From positions 1 through 64,000 of the forward strand of contig JAZARR010000175.1 in assembly GCA_037389465.1 (NCBI GenBank): a stretch of DNA of 64,000 nucleotides, in the 5' to 3' direction. Shown here piece after piece: positions 1 to 11,469 of the stretch; position 1 is the stretch's first letter, and each line of letters opens with the position of its first letter. Source of the stretch: Baylisascaris procyonis (Eukaryota > Nematoda > Chromadorea > Rhabditida > Ascarididae). A program made the translations under genes and the position numbers. Below the pieces are notes generated by a model, which made no database searches, was not told the DNA's origin, and saw only the letters and a list, made by a program, of their open reading frames with translations.

Positions 1-1236
1 AAACATTTCATATACATCACTACAGCATGTTGCATAAATCCCAAGGTTACAGATTTGTTCAGATTTATTACGGGAAAGGGGCTTTATTTAAAGAAATAAG
101 AAGAGATGGCACTTCTAGGCAAAAAATTTTTTGCATATGACAGCAAAAGCATGCAAAGACCTTAGCTATGTAACAAGCCAATGTTTTCGAGAAGGCGGAT
201 TATGAAAGATTTAGATTCTCTACTGAATCCGCGATAAAACATTTGAGGATTTCGACGATAGCAAAAGCTTATACAATTACGATAGTGCTGATATATATTA
301 AATCAAACTGCTGATACTTAGTAGGATATAACAGATATCACTCACAAACAAACGGAGGTGACTTCATCCTCTCTAGAAGTAAGGCAGACTCTTCGATCAT
401 CACGACCCCTCCATGTAAGCGGATCATCTTACCTCAGAAACTTTGTCGAACTATCTTTTCCTCAGTTTCTGCTTATACTTATTCTGTTTTAACCCACTCT
501 CTCTCCAAATGTGGTGCACTATTTCGGTAATGGAGAGGTAGCAGAAAGGGAAGGGAAGAGAGAGAACTGGGGAGTGAACGGAGATGAGAGAGTGTTTAAG
601 TCCTCTAACAGCTGCTTATGGAAGCATATATGAATTGCTTTGTTCAGTTATCGAAAAAGGCATACCGCTGCGCATAGTAGTAAAACACTTAATTATTCCT
701 TAGATTCCTTCCTCTAGAGCACACGCTTATACTCCCATTATATCGCAGTAAAAAGGAACATAAATTTTGTAAATGACATAAAAAGGTGAAGGCGTAAAAA
801 ATTTCAAGAACTTTTCTCACGCTGGAAATTCATAAAAATAATGTTGCAGAATCTCCCCATTCAAGCTCAAATCTCAACTTCCTCCACCCTCCCCCTTCTC
901 TCATACTAACAGAGAACAGATGAGGTAAAACTAGGAATTTCACGAAATTTCACAAATTTTAAAGTCATTTCTACCTCTCATTAACGCAACAAAGTTCTAC
1001 AACAATAGTGCAAATAGCGTATTTGATGATTCCATTTGCCTCAATTTGATTCTATTATTCATTTACTTTTGAAGAATTTCTATAGGAGAGTATTTGAAAA
1101 ATGGAGCAATTTGAACGACGAAAAAACCAACAGATATATACACAAACAAAAACACATAAAAACACGCCGGTATAACATTTCTTTCAAGAAAAGTATGCAA
1201 ATACATATAAAATGCAAATGAATGACGATTTCTTAG
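1..1236. other. 3' flank of gene 1, mostly non-coding
   Basis: AT-rich sequence downstream of the minus-strand stop at 1237-1239. The only coding-looking part is a possible alternative last exon at 338-432, listed separately. The long plus-strand frame at 1036-1221 is Lys/Asn/Ile-rich, as expected of chance ORFs in AT-rich DNA, and was not accepted. No RNA gene was seen. Confidence 0.5.
338..432 (-). CDS. Possible alternative terminal exon of gene 1
   Basis: On the minus strand the sequence after a TTTCTGAG acceptor reads (GT)-KMIRLHGGVVMIEES... for 30 residues and stops at 340-338. Base composition is more balanced than the flanks. Joined to a phase-1 donor (G|GTGTAT) inside the last exon of gene 1 at 1302, it restores a codon (G+GT) and gives ...KKLLVEVG then KMIRLHGG. 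The protein would then be about 368 aa. The acceptor has a weak pyrimidine tract, so chance is possible. The simpler model, reading on to the stop at 1237, is given as the main gene. Confidence 0.3.
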
Positions 1237-1539
1237 CTATGTCATAAAGATACTTTCGTTTATCGAGTCCCACTTATATGTATGAAGAACGTTTGATACA
1301 CCAACCTCAACTAAAAGTTTCTTTTCTTCGATGCTAAGGATTTCAGTTTCGACAACGACATCGTCCTCTGAATCCTTCAGTGTTGGGCTTCTCGTCGCTA
1401 CGAAATCATCCCTCGCTCCCGAATTTGCATTATTGGATAACGACGATGCAGAAGTAGAAACATCAAATACCTGAATATAAATTCACCGTTTCCCACAACA
1501 GTCTACAAGTGACAAACAATGACAGCTGTTTATATAAAC

Positions 1540-1633
<94 letters not shown>

Positions 1634-4600
1634 TTATGTGGCCATATAAATAAAGTCAGTCGTAATAAATAATAATAAATGACGATGCATACGTCTGTCT
1701 GCTGTTCAATCATTTGCATACTGAAATAGCATTAACAATTTCACCTTTACCGTTCAACGACTTTCATTAACACCGTTTTTGTGATTTGCAAGCTAAAGTT
1801 ATTGTACAGACACATGAAAAGACACACAAGCACTGTCAAAACATCACCGTAATGGTCATTTGCTAGAGTTCATATTGCAAACATATAGGTAAAAGTAACA
1901 TATTGTATGCAAATGAAAACGGTGGTAACAATCAGCAGCTAAGCCCTAATGAATAAAACTCACCGATGTCAAATCGATTCGGTGGGAAGTATTCGGGGCT
2001 GTCAACGTTTCATGCGACTGCCCAACACCTGCCCCCTAAAAACATTTACCTATATATTAATAATGCGAGTATTCTTTAATATAATCCCAACAAACTGTTA
2101 TACAGAATAATAACAACTTTCAGAAATTGTATATATATAAGATCAAGAGCGCAAAAGCAATATCATATCTTTGAGGTGTTCAAATCGTAAAACCGGAAAT
2201 GCCTAGGCCCCGGTAAAAGCTGCCAAAATTAATGCAGGAGAAACCACACTGATATCTATTTCTTTGAAGTGCACATAGGGGAAAGCTTCCACCATATGGG
2301 ACAGCCAGAACCATTCATACATTCAAACACTTTTTATGCACGACATAGCACTTATTTGATTAATATTGATACTATGTGGTAATTTTTAAAGGTTGAATGT
2401 TTTTCAACGCTCACCACGAACAGTTCTTAGACATGTTTTCAAGCAAGAATAGTTTAAAAATCAATCAAGACATTTTCAATGCAGAATACTTTAGACATCA
2501 ATGTTTTTTCCAGAAAGGACTTATACGTTTCATATTACACTAGCAGAAGCTTCTATTTAATTGGGTCCTGAATATTATGAATATTGTATGTTTGTAACAG
2601 CAACACTCCTTATAAAATTATTTTCAAAAAAAGATTAACTGTTAAAATTTAAGCTATAATGCGATAACAACAGTGAAGAATATGTTTTGCGTGTTGATGG
2701 AATCGTGTTTAAATGAACGTAACTACTGTTTTGGCATTCGATCCTCAAGCATACCTCTCCGATCCATCACCTCTTAAATGCCACGATCCGCAAGAATCAC
2801 CCACCATCGTTCGATAGCTTACAAGTTTAGAGGCTAGAGCTTAGAAATGTCAGATAGCTATACCTTGCGTTTTTTGGATGGTACTTCATCTGTGGATTCG
2901 TAACTAGAAAGACACGGTGCTGGACTGAATGTTTTTGGAGCAGATCGACGGCGCGGTGGAATGCTGAAAATATATGCAATATATGTAAACGACAATCATC
3001 TAACTGCACCACCTTTGAACTTATCAGTGACTAAAAGGAAAAGATCTGGTACGAGGTAAATCTCAAGGATACAACGGCAGCGTTCATACAGCAGTGGTCG
3101 CCGACGCATAAAAAGAAACAAGTTCAGGTGTTACCTGTAACGCAACGGATTAATATCTCTACCTGGCGGCATTTCAGCTCGAATGATATAGATTCGATAA
3201 TAATAGTCAGATAATAATTTTCGACTGCAATAAATACTTTAGAATGTGACTGTTTAAACTACGAATAACCTTTACTGATATAAACGCGTTTTTTCCTGAA
3301 CACTATTACATTACTGTCAATTTTCTTTGTAACACAGTTCATTGAAAAGATTTGAACGTCAAAGAAAGTCACATTCCTTTGCTCCTCTTCATCCCCTCAA
3401 CTTCCTTCTTACACAGACGACGTAACGCATCGAATGAGAAAGAAAAAGATGTCGTGCAATTCGAGTTTCCTTCTTACAAATATCACTTTTCCTGGAAAGC
3501 AAAGCTAATAGCACTCCTCTTGCAGCACACAATCTTTACGAACGGACAACAAAAAACGCATCAACTCAGATAACAGAGAAAATGCAATACAGGTCGCTCA
3601 GGTTTACTTACCTAACCATTTCCGATTCCCTTTCCTTCCTCTTCAGATAGCGCTTTCCATCCGCAGATACCACTCGACTCACCCGTTTTGCCTAAAAGAA
3701 TTAAAAAAGAATTTCAGGTAGCTAAATTCACTAAGAAAACAAATAGTCGATGCTAGCAAGTAATATCTTCATAATTGTAATAATATGCAATTTTTCCAGC
3801 TTTTACTGCTCTTCGACATCAAATAAATAAGGGGAAAGAAGGAGAAGGTGAGGGAAGAGGGAGAAAATCATCTCCGCTCGTGAATTGAATTCCCTTCGAT
3901 ATATTTTAAACTATAACCAAGTCAGTGCATGTAAAGGAAACTTTTGTATGCTTTCATTAAGAACAGTAGTTTCTGACTGCATTCTTCTAGTGGTGACATA
4001 ATTGTTGGCTTCTGAAAGAAAAAGAGCTGAAAATTTGAACGAAGGCGCTTCTGCACCCACACATCAAGAGCTTATAGAAAAAAAAAAATTCATTCGTTCA
4101 CTAACACGTGATGGAGGTGTGGTTTTTGAAGTTGCTGCTCTAATCTCTGTAGCTGCTGTCTCAGGAGAGGTTGCCAACGATGAAGTTATCTGCAAGTTGC
4201 ACAACTTTTCCTACTGAAATCCATCAAACAATAGAGAGAGATTAATAACCATAGGAATGGATATTTCTATGACGAAGGGTCAAAAAATATACAAATGAGA
4301 TTTGCACCAAAGTAAGGATTATCCTCTAACGTTGGCGAACATTCTGGATAAGCCACAGAGATAACAAAAATCCACTTCTATAAGATGTTATTTTGGTCTA
4401 GTCACTGATTGCAGTGATTGTATTGCAATTCTACTCACAAATAAGCTTCGTTGAGGATAAACCTCAATTGTGACCCAGCATAAGTAATAGAACTATATGG
4501 CCTAATAATAGAATTAGGTGATCAGCTAGAGGTACTATCGAGATGAAACTCCAAATCGAGTGGAAATTAATTTAAGCATCACGAGTGAATGATTTAGAAT

Positions 4601-7094
4601 GTTTATTCACTCAACGGTCAAGATATTCTACTCAAATAAATTAGAAGTTGGAAATTACTTTCGATGTTTTGAATGCCCAAATATTTTGCATTTGATAATT
4701 TCTATTTGACACATAACAAAACTTAAAATATTAAAATCGAAAATGGAATTCCATTCCGATAAAAGTATTATCAGCATTTCTCAGCAATAATTTTTGTTTT
4801 TTATCTAATCAGTTGACGTCATTTAGTTAAGCAAATCATCGATATTAGAGAAAGTTTGGATCAAAGATGATAGTCCAGGAAAGAATGGCGTAAATTTTAG
4901 AAAAGGCCATTTACCTTATGTCCGCTCAATAAGGTGTCGCCACGAATTAAATCATAAGCAAACGCTTGTAATGCAATTCGCGCGTTGATAGTGTTAATTC
5001 TTTGCATCGGATCGCAGATGTATCGTTGAACGTCTTCTTTTAGAGTAACGATACGAGTATCATTCGGCAATGCGATGTGATCTATCACTGTGATTGGTGG
5101 TGAAGACAAAAGAAAATTATTGAGTTCTGAAAGAACCTCAATTATTAGCGGTCAGACGCATATCACTTTTAACTGAAATTTAAAATGACTCGATATCGTT
5201 GGCACTAACGCTGCTTTAATGACAGCTGGCTATGATAAAAAAACAATTCATCACGTATATAATTCCCTCCCACGAGCTAATAAGTTATGAGTACAACACT
5301 GATGATAACCAAACAATAAAGATACTACTATATAAAACGATTTTAGTTGCATAAAAGGCACTAGGCAACCGATTTCCTCGAACATTATCACTGTAAATGA
5401 TTACAACAAATATTACTCTTTGAAAAGAAGACCCCTCTCGAAACTTCAAAAAAAAAGAGAGCAATAAAGCTAATGAAAAATTTAGTGGAAATACGATTCA
5501 TACTGAAAAGGAAACTCAACTTTTACACAACGAAATGTCGTATCCTATCAGTACATATCAGAACAGCTTACAGTTTCTATTGTAAGCTCGACTGCTTTTA
5601 TAATAAAAAAAAACACTAATATAAAGTTTTGTGCTGCAGTTTTACTATGCTGTCTATCAGGCTTGTACCCGCTAGGGATAGAATTTAATTGCTTCAAATA
5701 TCGAGGAACTACTCTTAAGCTTGGGTACTATCCACTGTGCTAGCGTGCATCGTGTTCGCCTTTATATAACGAGAACGAACCAAGCAGAAGTGATCCCCAC
5801 TTTATTATTCCAATCGTTTATTGTTACCTCTCTCACAGTGGCATTGCAAGATCCTCTACCCGGTCAAATGAATCGTTACTGGCATGGATTAAGATGCACC
5901 TATGGTTCACGGAGATCACCAGGTCTCTCACCACCGCCCCCCCCCCCGTTTTCTCCGTCCTTTTTTGGAATAATAGTTTCAAATCTGCGCTCATTCCTCT
6001 CAATTTGTAGTTATCACAACACCATAATCGTCAGGTTTCTAGAACGGTAACACAACGATAAATTCGACCTTCTGAATAGAACACTGGATTGCTGTCGCAG
6101 TGCCCCTTTGTGTGCACCTCAATCCCCTTCACCTGCACAGTCTTGCCTTCCGCTGATATCTCCCGAACACTGGCATCTTTCATACCGTTCCTTTCGCCAG
6201 ATTCGCCTCTTATCTTTATGACTGGTGATATTGATTCATCGGCATCCTTTTCATGAGAAAGTTTGATATCTGATGGTGAGCTTATCTGCAATGGCTAATA
6301 TACTCCGTTATGTCTTCACAAAAGTAATACTCTAAAACCTTGCATCGCTATCTTCATCCACTCAGTAGCACTCTCCGATATTTACATACTGGTCATAATC
6401 TTCGCCTTCCATGTCTTGTTTCTATCGCTCTCGAAGGACGCTTATCAATATGCTTCTACTATACCATTACTTGTTAATCGTTAAATTACTTACTCATGAA
6501 TGGAAAGATGCTCAGTTTGTCAATGCTGATAACGAATTATTGAGAAGGCGGATTAAACGTCATGCTCGTCTCCTCGTTCAAAAATCCCTCCATCTCATCC
6601 CTTTCAAAAAGTTCTTAGCTTCCTCGAAGTTTTTAGTCATCGTTGTTCGATTCTTTGAAAAAATAATTTCTCAAAAAATTCAGTCTATATATCTAGCAGA
6701 GCGCAGTTAGGATTTCACCTCTTATCACCTATGATAAGAGGATTTTTTGCTTATCACATAGCATAACAACAACTCTACTTCATCGAAATTAACCATAAAA
6801 TGATATCACAGACGAATTCCTTTTTTCTGCTGTTTAGTAGTTTTTCTTTTATTGATTTCCGAAGAAAGTTTACTAAATAAATTATTGAATCTGTGCTTGT
6901 TCAAAAATGACGAATTGAAATATTTCCTCTACCTTTCCTTTTGCGTTCTTCGAATATGTTGGAGATGATAAAATTGATGAACAATTTCTACGACCATATA
7001 CAGCTGGAGGCATACGAGGTGATACACTGTCTGATGTCTTCATTCCTGCGATTTTATCGTTCTGCGATCGATAAAGCTCGAATATGTTGCTCAT
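1237..7094 (-). CDS. Gene 1: unidentified basic, nuclear-looking protein (7 exons)
   Basis: Spliced minus-strand gene; exons, in order: 7094-6933, 6285-6069, 5126-4915, 3691-3612, 2963-2864, 2035-1964, 1470-1237. Every junction keeps phase and uses GT-AG, giving about 358 aa. Residues 1-126 are Ser/Lys-rich and probably disordered. Residues 127-197 form the most ordered part ([20 protein letters not shown], then a likely helix [20 protein letters not shown]). Residues 199-257 are strongly basic ([10 protein letters not shown] near 210, PSKKRK at 252-257), which suggests nuclear localisation. The tail is acidic ([12 protein letters not shown]). The start is the first ATG after a TTTTCATAG acceptor 3 nt upstream, as expected of a nematode spliced-leader site. 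The exon 2 donor (AAG|GTCGAA) is the weakest choice; CAG|GTGAAG further upstream in the same exon would change phase. I do not recognise the family. The existence of the gene is fairly sure, its function unknown. Confidence 0.72.
1542..1629. repeat. (TA)n microsatellite, about 88 bp
   Basis: Uninterrupted TA dinucleotides in the intron between the last two exons of gene 1, about 70 bp upstream of the terminal exon's acceptor. Confidence 0.97.
6718..6741. repeat. Perfect 10-bp hairpin followed by T-run
   Basis: CCTCTTATCA (6718-6727), loop CCTA, TGATAAGAGG (6732-6741), then ATTTTTT. It lies in intron 1 of gene 1. On the plus strand it resembles an intrinsic terminator or a Pol III stop, but nothing transcribed from the plus strand was found next to it. 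Confidence 0.85.
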
Positions 7095-9839
7095 TATCTA
7101 TGAAAATTTTCGATTTATAAAAAAATTTAAAGTCAATTTAAAATCAGTATAATCTTCAAATGAATATTTTCGAACCCAAAATGACGTCATTATGTGTTGG
7201 TGCCACTTCTCTATCGACATCACAGTGGGTGGATTTCGAGTTCACAGCAGCTGTACACATACCGCTTCATTCTATTCAGTAAAGAAAACTGCAGTAAAAC
7301 CACTTACTTACATATACACTATTCCTCTGTAACACCCTCTCCCCTCCTCCGTCTCTTCCTCAGATATGCGTTCATCCCAGAAAAATGTATATGCTGTGGG
7401 TTCGGGCGACTTATAGTGTATATTAACTACTCCGATCGATGATTTCGAGAGTAAAAATGCCGACAATGATGCTTTTGGAAAAAAGACAGGATCCGGAAAG
7501 ACCGCTGTATTGACCCTCTCAGCGGCACTCGCAGGCAGCGATGAATTTTTGCACGATTGCATCTAGTACGGAAAACAATCTAATGCTATTTCTGTCTTAT
7601 CTAGGATGGTCGAGAAGCTTTTTGATTTTATGGTAAGTCAATTCTTTGTAAATTCTATGGTAGTGCACCATAAGTGGATCCATTCTGCTAACGAGGATGA
7701 AAATTTTCTTCCCGGTTCCGCTTTTCCCATAATTTTCACTTCCGTTTTTGTGGTATTTCAATTCTCGCTTCCCTTTTTCCTGAAATGAAATATTTAATAT
7801 TTCTTACTAATTACAATATGATAGTCGTCCACATTCTTCACCAAATAGCAACATAATCTCAACTGGTCGCCGTCTATTGCCCCTTATGCTCGAATTTGGG
7901 ATCAATAACTCGAAGCAGATCCTGCCTCTCGATCGCAGAAACAAGTCATTTGCATGACATCTCCCACACTGATCCACTCAGCCTAACAACTCGAGAAAGT
8001 CGAACTTCGAGAATTTTCACTTTTATCATTAACAAAACATTTTCCTTTCCACATAAGAAGATTCGCATATATAAACAATTAAAACTGCGCTCAAAGTTGG
8101 TTTCAACCAGCCTCATAGCAGTTCTATGTCCACTACAACATTTCAATTAACGAATCGACCCCTAACACTGGTGTATAATCAAATCTTTCACAATTTTGTA
8201 TGAGCATGCAACAAACCGTCAAAGAGAGGAGTGTTAGGTAAACAACAATACTATAGATATTCATCCACCATATACAAAACTCAACCCCATTGATGAAATA
8301 ATCAAAAATGTCAAACCTCATAGTTCCAAAAGCATATATATAAAAACGAGATAACTCGTCCCTGAATCAGTGGAAAACTCATTCCTAAAATCGATTTGTG
8401 ATACGGTAATTGCAAAGGCTTTCAAAGTAAACGAGTAGAAGGAGATTCATCTGGCAGAATGAAGCTGAGAAATCCCTCACGAAAAATCTCAAAATCCCAA
8501 AATGACTCTGAACACCCCCGTTGCCTTACTTCAATTTTGTTTTCTTCGAACCATCCTGAAATGTCACCTGATATTAAAAAAATTTAATGCTTCAACAAAA
8601 TGCGCTAATTTGAAGCGCACATTTTAAAACGAAAATTCCAAAAAAAAGATGCGCGCAAAATCGATTTCCTCGAATCGTTTTTATTTTCTATTCTCGTTGA
8701 ATGTATTGTCAACGGGTTTTTTTCTTCAGAAAGGGGTTTGAAGGGTTACAGCTTATCATCGCTAACACACTAGCTATGGCTTCGTTATCCTCGATTTTTT
8801 AAGCAGAGTTGTTGTTGACAGCTGCATCGCTGGAAGCTTTGGATGTGCACTTTAATTTTCGGTTTAATTCTATAGGAAGAGGCTCGATCATTAACCCTAA
8901 TACTATCGGAGAAGAGAGAGAGGGGGGGGGGAGGGTAGAGGTGGAGACTGTCCCAGCCATGTCTTGACCCTCGAATCGATTTTACTGATCGTTCAATGAA
9001 TATGCTGAAAAATCAAATAATTGTTGAGCATGTTGAGCTTGAAGGGTACACTTTGAACTAGTTTTACAACCATGATAGTACAGTTTGAACTAACAAGTTT
9101 TAAGCAATTTCTATTGTTGAACATTAGCGTTGTGAAAGTTCTAGTTGCTCCTGTGGATGCAATGTGATAACAGAGGGGTGCTACACATCTGTGGACGTGG
9201 CCGAGGTGTGGTGGAATAACCGTGGTTTAACTCTGGTAATAAGAAGAAGAAGTGTATTGGTGAAGTTTAATGGTTTGTTTCACATGGAAACGCAGCAGAT
9301 GTTGCATCGTTAATAATGAGTATTTAGGTGAATTTAATCGTAGAATCGTAGAGACAGAGCGAATATTTGTTAGAAGTTAGAGGTTTATCAAATGTGGCTT
9401 TCGGTTCTTTAGGAATTGTTAACGTGCACATGGCGGTATTCTGTTTAATACGGCCTTCCATGTTTCTAGTAGTTTCTTGGCATATAGGTAAAGCAAGGCA
9501 AAACTCTACATGCATCTTCCGTCTTTATTAAATTGTTTTCTTCTCGATCTGAAATATATTTCTATAATTTGCTGCAAATGTAATCGTGTTACTATTTTTG
9601 GAGCCAATGGATTTGACATCTCTCATTTAACGGTTTCCACATTAAAAAACTCCAAACGATGACTTCCACCTTCATGATTCGACGCATCTGCAAGCAAGTT
9701 CATCCCGGTATGCAGCATTGCTTTATAGATCATCGTCGACATTTCTATGCGTTAAGTAAAACACATGAGTTAAGCTTATTTACAGTGGGCATCAATTAAT
9801 GCTGCGATATTGTGATTATATGAAAGCTTTATTTCGCTT

Positions 9840-9975
9840 TCGATAGGTTTTGCAATTTTGCATTCGCATAGTGCGTTATTGGTGAGGTCTCGTCTGTGTC
9901 TGTGACTGGCTTATCTGTCTGTCTATCTGTCTGCTCAATAGTTTCAACTCGTAGGCCACCAAGCTTGGAATTATT
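9840..9975 (+). repeat. Dispersed repeat, TGTCTGTCTG family
   Basis: Contains GTGTCTGTGACTGG..TCTGTCTGTCTATCTGTCTG then CTCAATAGTTTCAACTCG. A close relative of the last part occurs at 58440-58475 (GTCTGTCTAGTAGTTTTAAC..), and related pieces occur at 21300-21540 (reverse), 55160-55200 and 62010-62045. It has no coding potential of its own. It is probably an old non-autonomous element, not typed. Confidence 0.5.
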
Positions 9976-11154
9976 GGTACCGACTTTTAAACTTGTAGGT
10001 CAACTTTTGAGGGGCACATAAGTGTGCCTAAACTTTAAAAATGCTTGCAAATATGCCAAACAGCCTAGGAATGTCAAAACAATTAACAAAAAATTAGATA
10101 TACTATAAATGAATAAGATATATGTAAATACTAATCCAACTGTTATTCACTATGTAAACCTAACAAGATATGGTATATAAACCTAACTGTTATTGGAAAT
10201 ATACCCGCATCTTTCATCAAAAAGATACAAATCAAAAATGTTCAAATGTAAAGGTACAGTATTAGATCGATTCATTTTGTAAATGTACGATAAAACCTTG
10301 CAATATCATTAGATATAGTACAGTATAAATGTATTTCCTTCCCTTTATGGTTTTCTTTTTAGCGTTTCCCTTTTTGCAGCTGAATTTACTGCCAATATAC
10401 TGTGCATAATGCATAAAAGATGCAAAATTTGTGTTAATTGTTTATTTTATTGGTAAGGCTATTGGTAGTTATAGGTAAGATTAACACTAGGCTATTGAGA
10501 GTTGAGCATTTGAGAAGACGAAATTTATACAAAGACTTTTGATTGCGCGGAAGAGGCGGAAGGAGTAGGGGAAGGGCATGGTCAGCTGTGTTTGCCGGCT
10601 CATCGAATCGTATTTAACGCTGGTTGGTTTAGCATCTTGCAGCTCCTTGTTTTGAAAAATGAAATTCTTTAAAGAATTTTAGAATCTTTTATTATCTGTT
10701 GGCAAAGTTGTTTCATAAACTGCTAATCAATAAAAAGCAAAAACGCATTCGTCTTTGACTGATCCAGCTGTTCGTACAAATCTGTCTGTTATAAAGTATT
10801 CTTTGCGGAATCGGGTCGATTGCGAAATGCGATCTGGGACGATGTAAAATGCGTGCAAATTTCCAGGCAACATTTTGGTACCTAGAGCTACATTCAAATT
10901 GGTCGATTAACTGGAAAGCTGCTATAGACATCATGCTGTGAATTCCAACGTCGATTATCTCGTCTATATGCGATCATGAAAATATTTACTGTTTTCCTAT
11001 AATAACTGCTTTACAAATAGTACGGTGCTATATATCTAGCCAGTATGCCTTGAAAGATATGTACTCAAAGCACTGACGAGAACAATTTTTGAACTTCATG
11101 TAGTGAATTCATGGTAAGTAAAGGAAATTAGTTCCTCTAAATCGCCTATCACCG

Positions 11155-11469
11155 TTACTTATGGAGAGATAGTAAAGCAGAATGGATGAACCGCACAGAT
11201 GCGCGAGTAGCGGTCGGGACCACTGCATCCGATCGCGGGGATGAATATTTTAGATCATCGAAATCGTTGCATGCATGCAAGCCGCTTGCGGTGCTCACAT
11301 TGCCTCCCTCTTTCCTGCTGTGTCTTTGCCCACTCGTGCTGTTTTCATTGTTATCTGATGACTTCTGCAACAAGAACGGCTTACTGGAAATTTTCTTAGA
11401 TCGCAGAAGTGCTCTTTGTATTGCTGTCAAACATAGACTAAGGCTTCTATATGTAAATTTAGTATTCAT
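11155..11469 (-). CDS. Candidate exon of unknown gene
   Basis: Open minus-strand frame. From a TTTGACAG acceptor near 11432 it reads a Ser/Lys/Asn-rich, ordinary-looking protein (KISSKPFLLQKSSDNNENST, later HACNDFDDLKYSSPRSDAVV) with more balanced codon use than the flanks. It stops at the end of SLHK; a donor AA|GTAACG overlaps the stop. No partner exons were found on either side and no family is recognised. The opposite strand is also open here, which weakens the case. Confidence 0.28.
   Translation of the reverse strand: MNTKFTYRSLSLCLTAIQRALLRSKKISSKPFLLQKSSDNNENSTSGQRHSRKEGGNVSTASGLHACNDFDDLKYSSPRSDAVVPTATRASVRFIHSALLSLHK

Noticed and set aside
421..475. Apparent exon AAACTGAGG..CTGAG between AG and GTAAGA on the minus strand
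   Set aside because: All three frames contain stops.
5937..5947. C-runs at 5937-5947, 26534-26549, 29585-29596 and a G-run near 46300
   Set aside because: Ordinary homopolymer tracts, possibly with length errors; no structure or gene association seen.
7446..7562. GSGKT-like plus-strand reading (KKTGSGKTAVLTLSAA)
   Set aside because: Looks like a P-loop, but the frame is about 40 codons long, starts just after stops and has no NTPase context; both strands are open here.
10713..10934. 73-codon minus ORF
   Set aside because: Lies over a member of the dispersed repeat family and has no splice partners.
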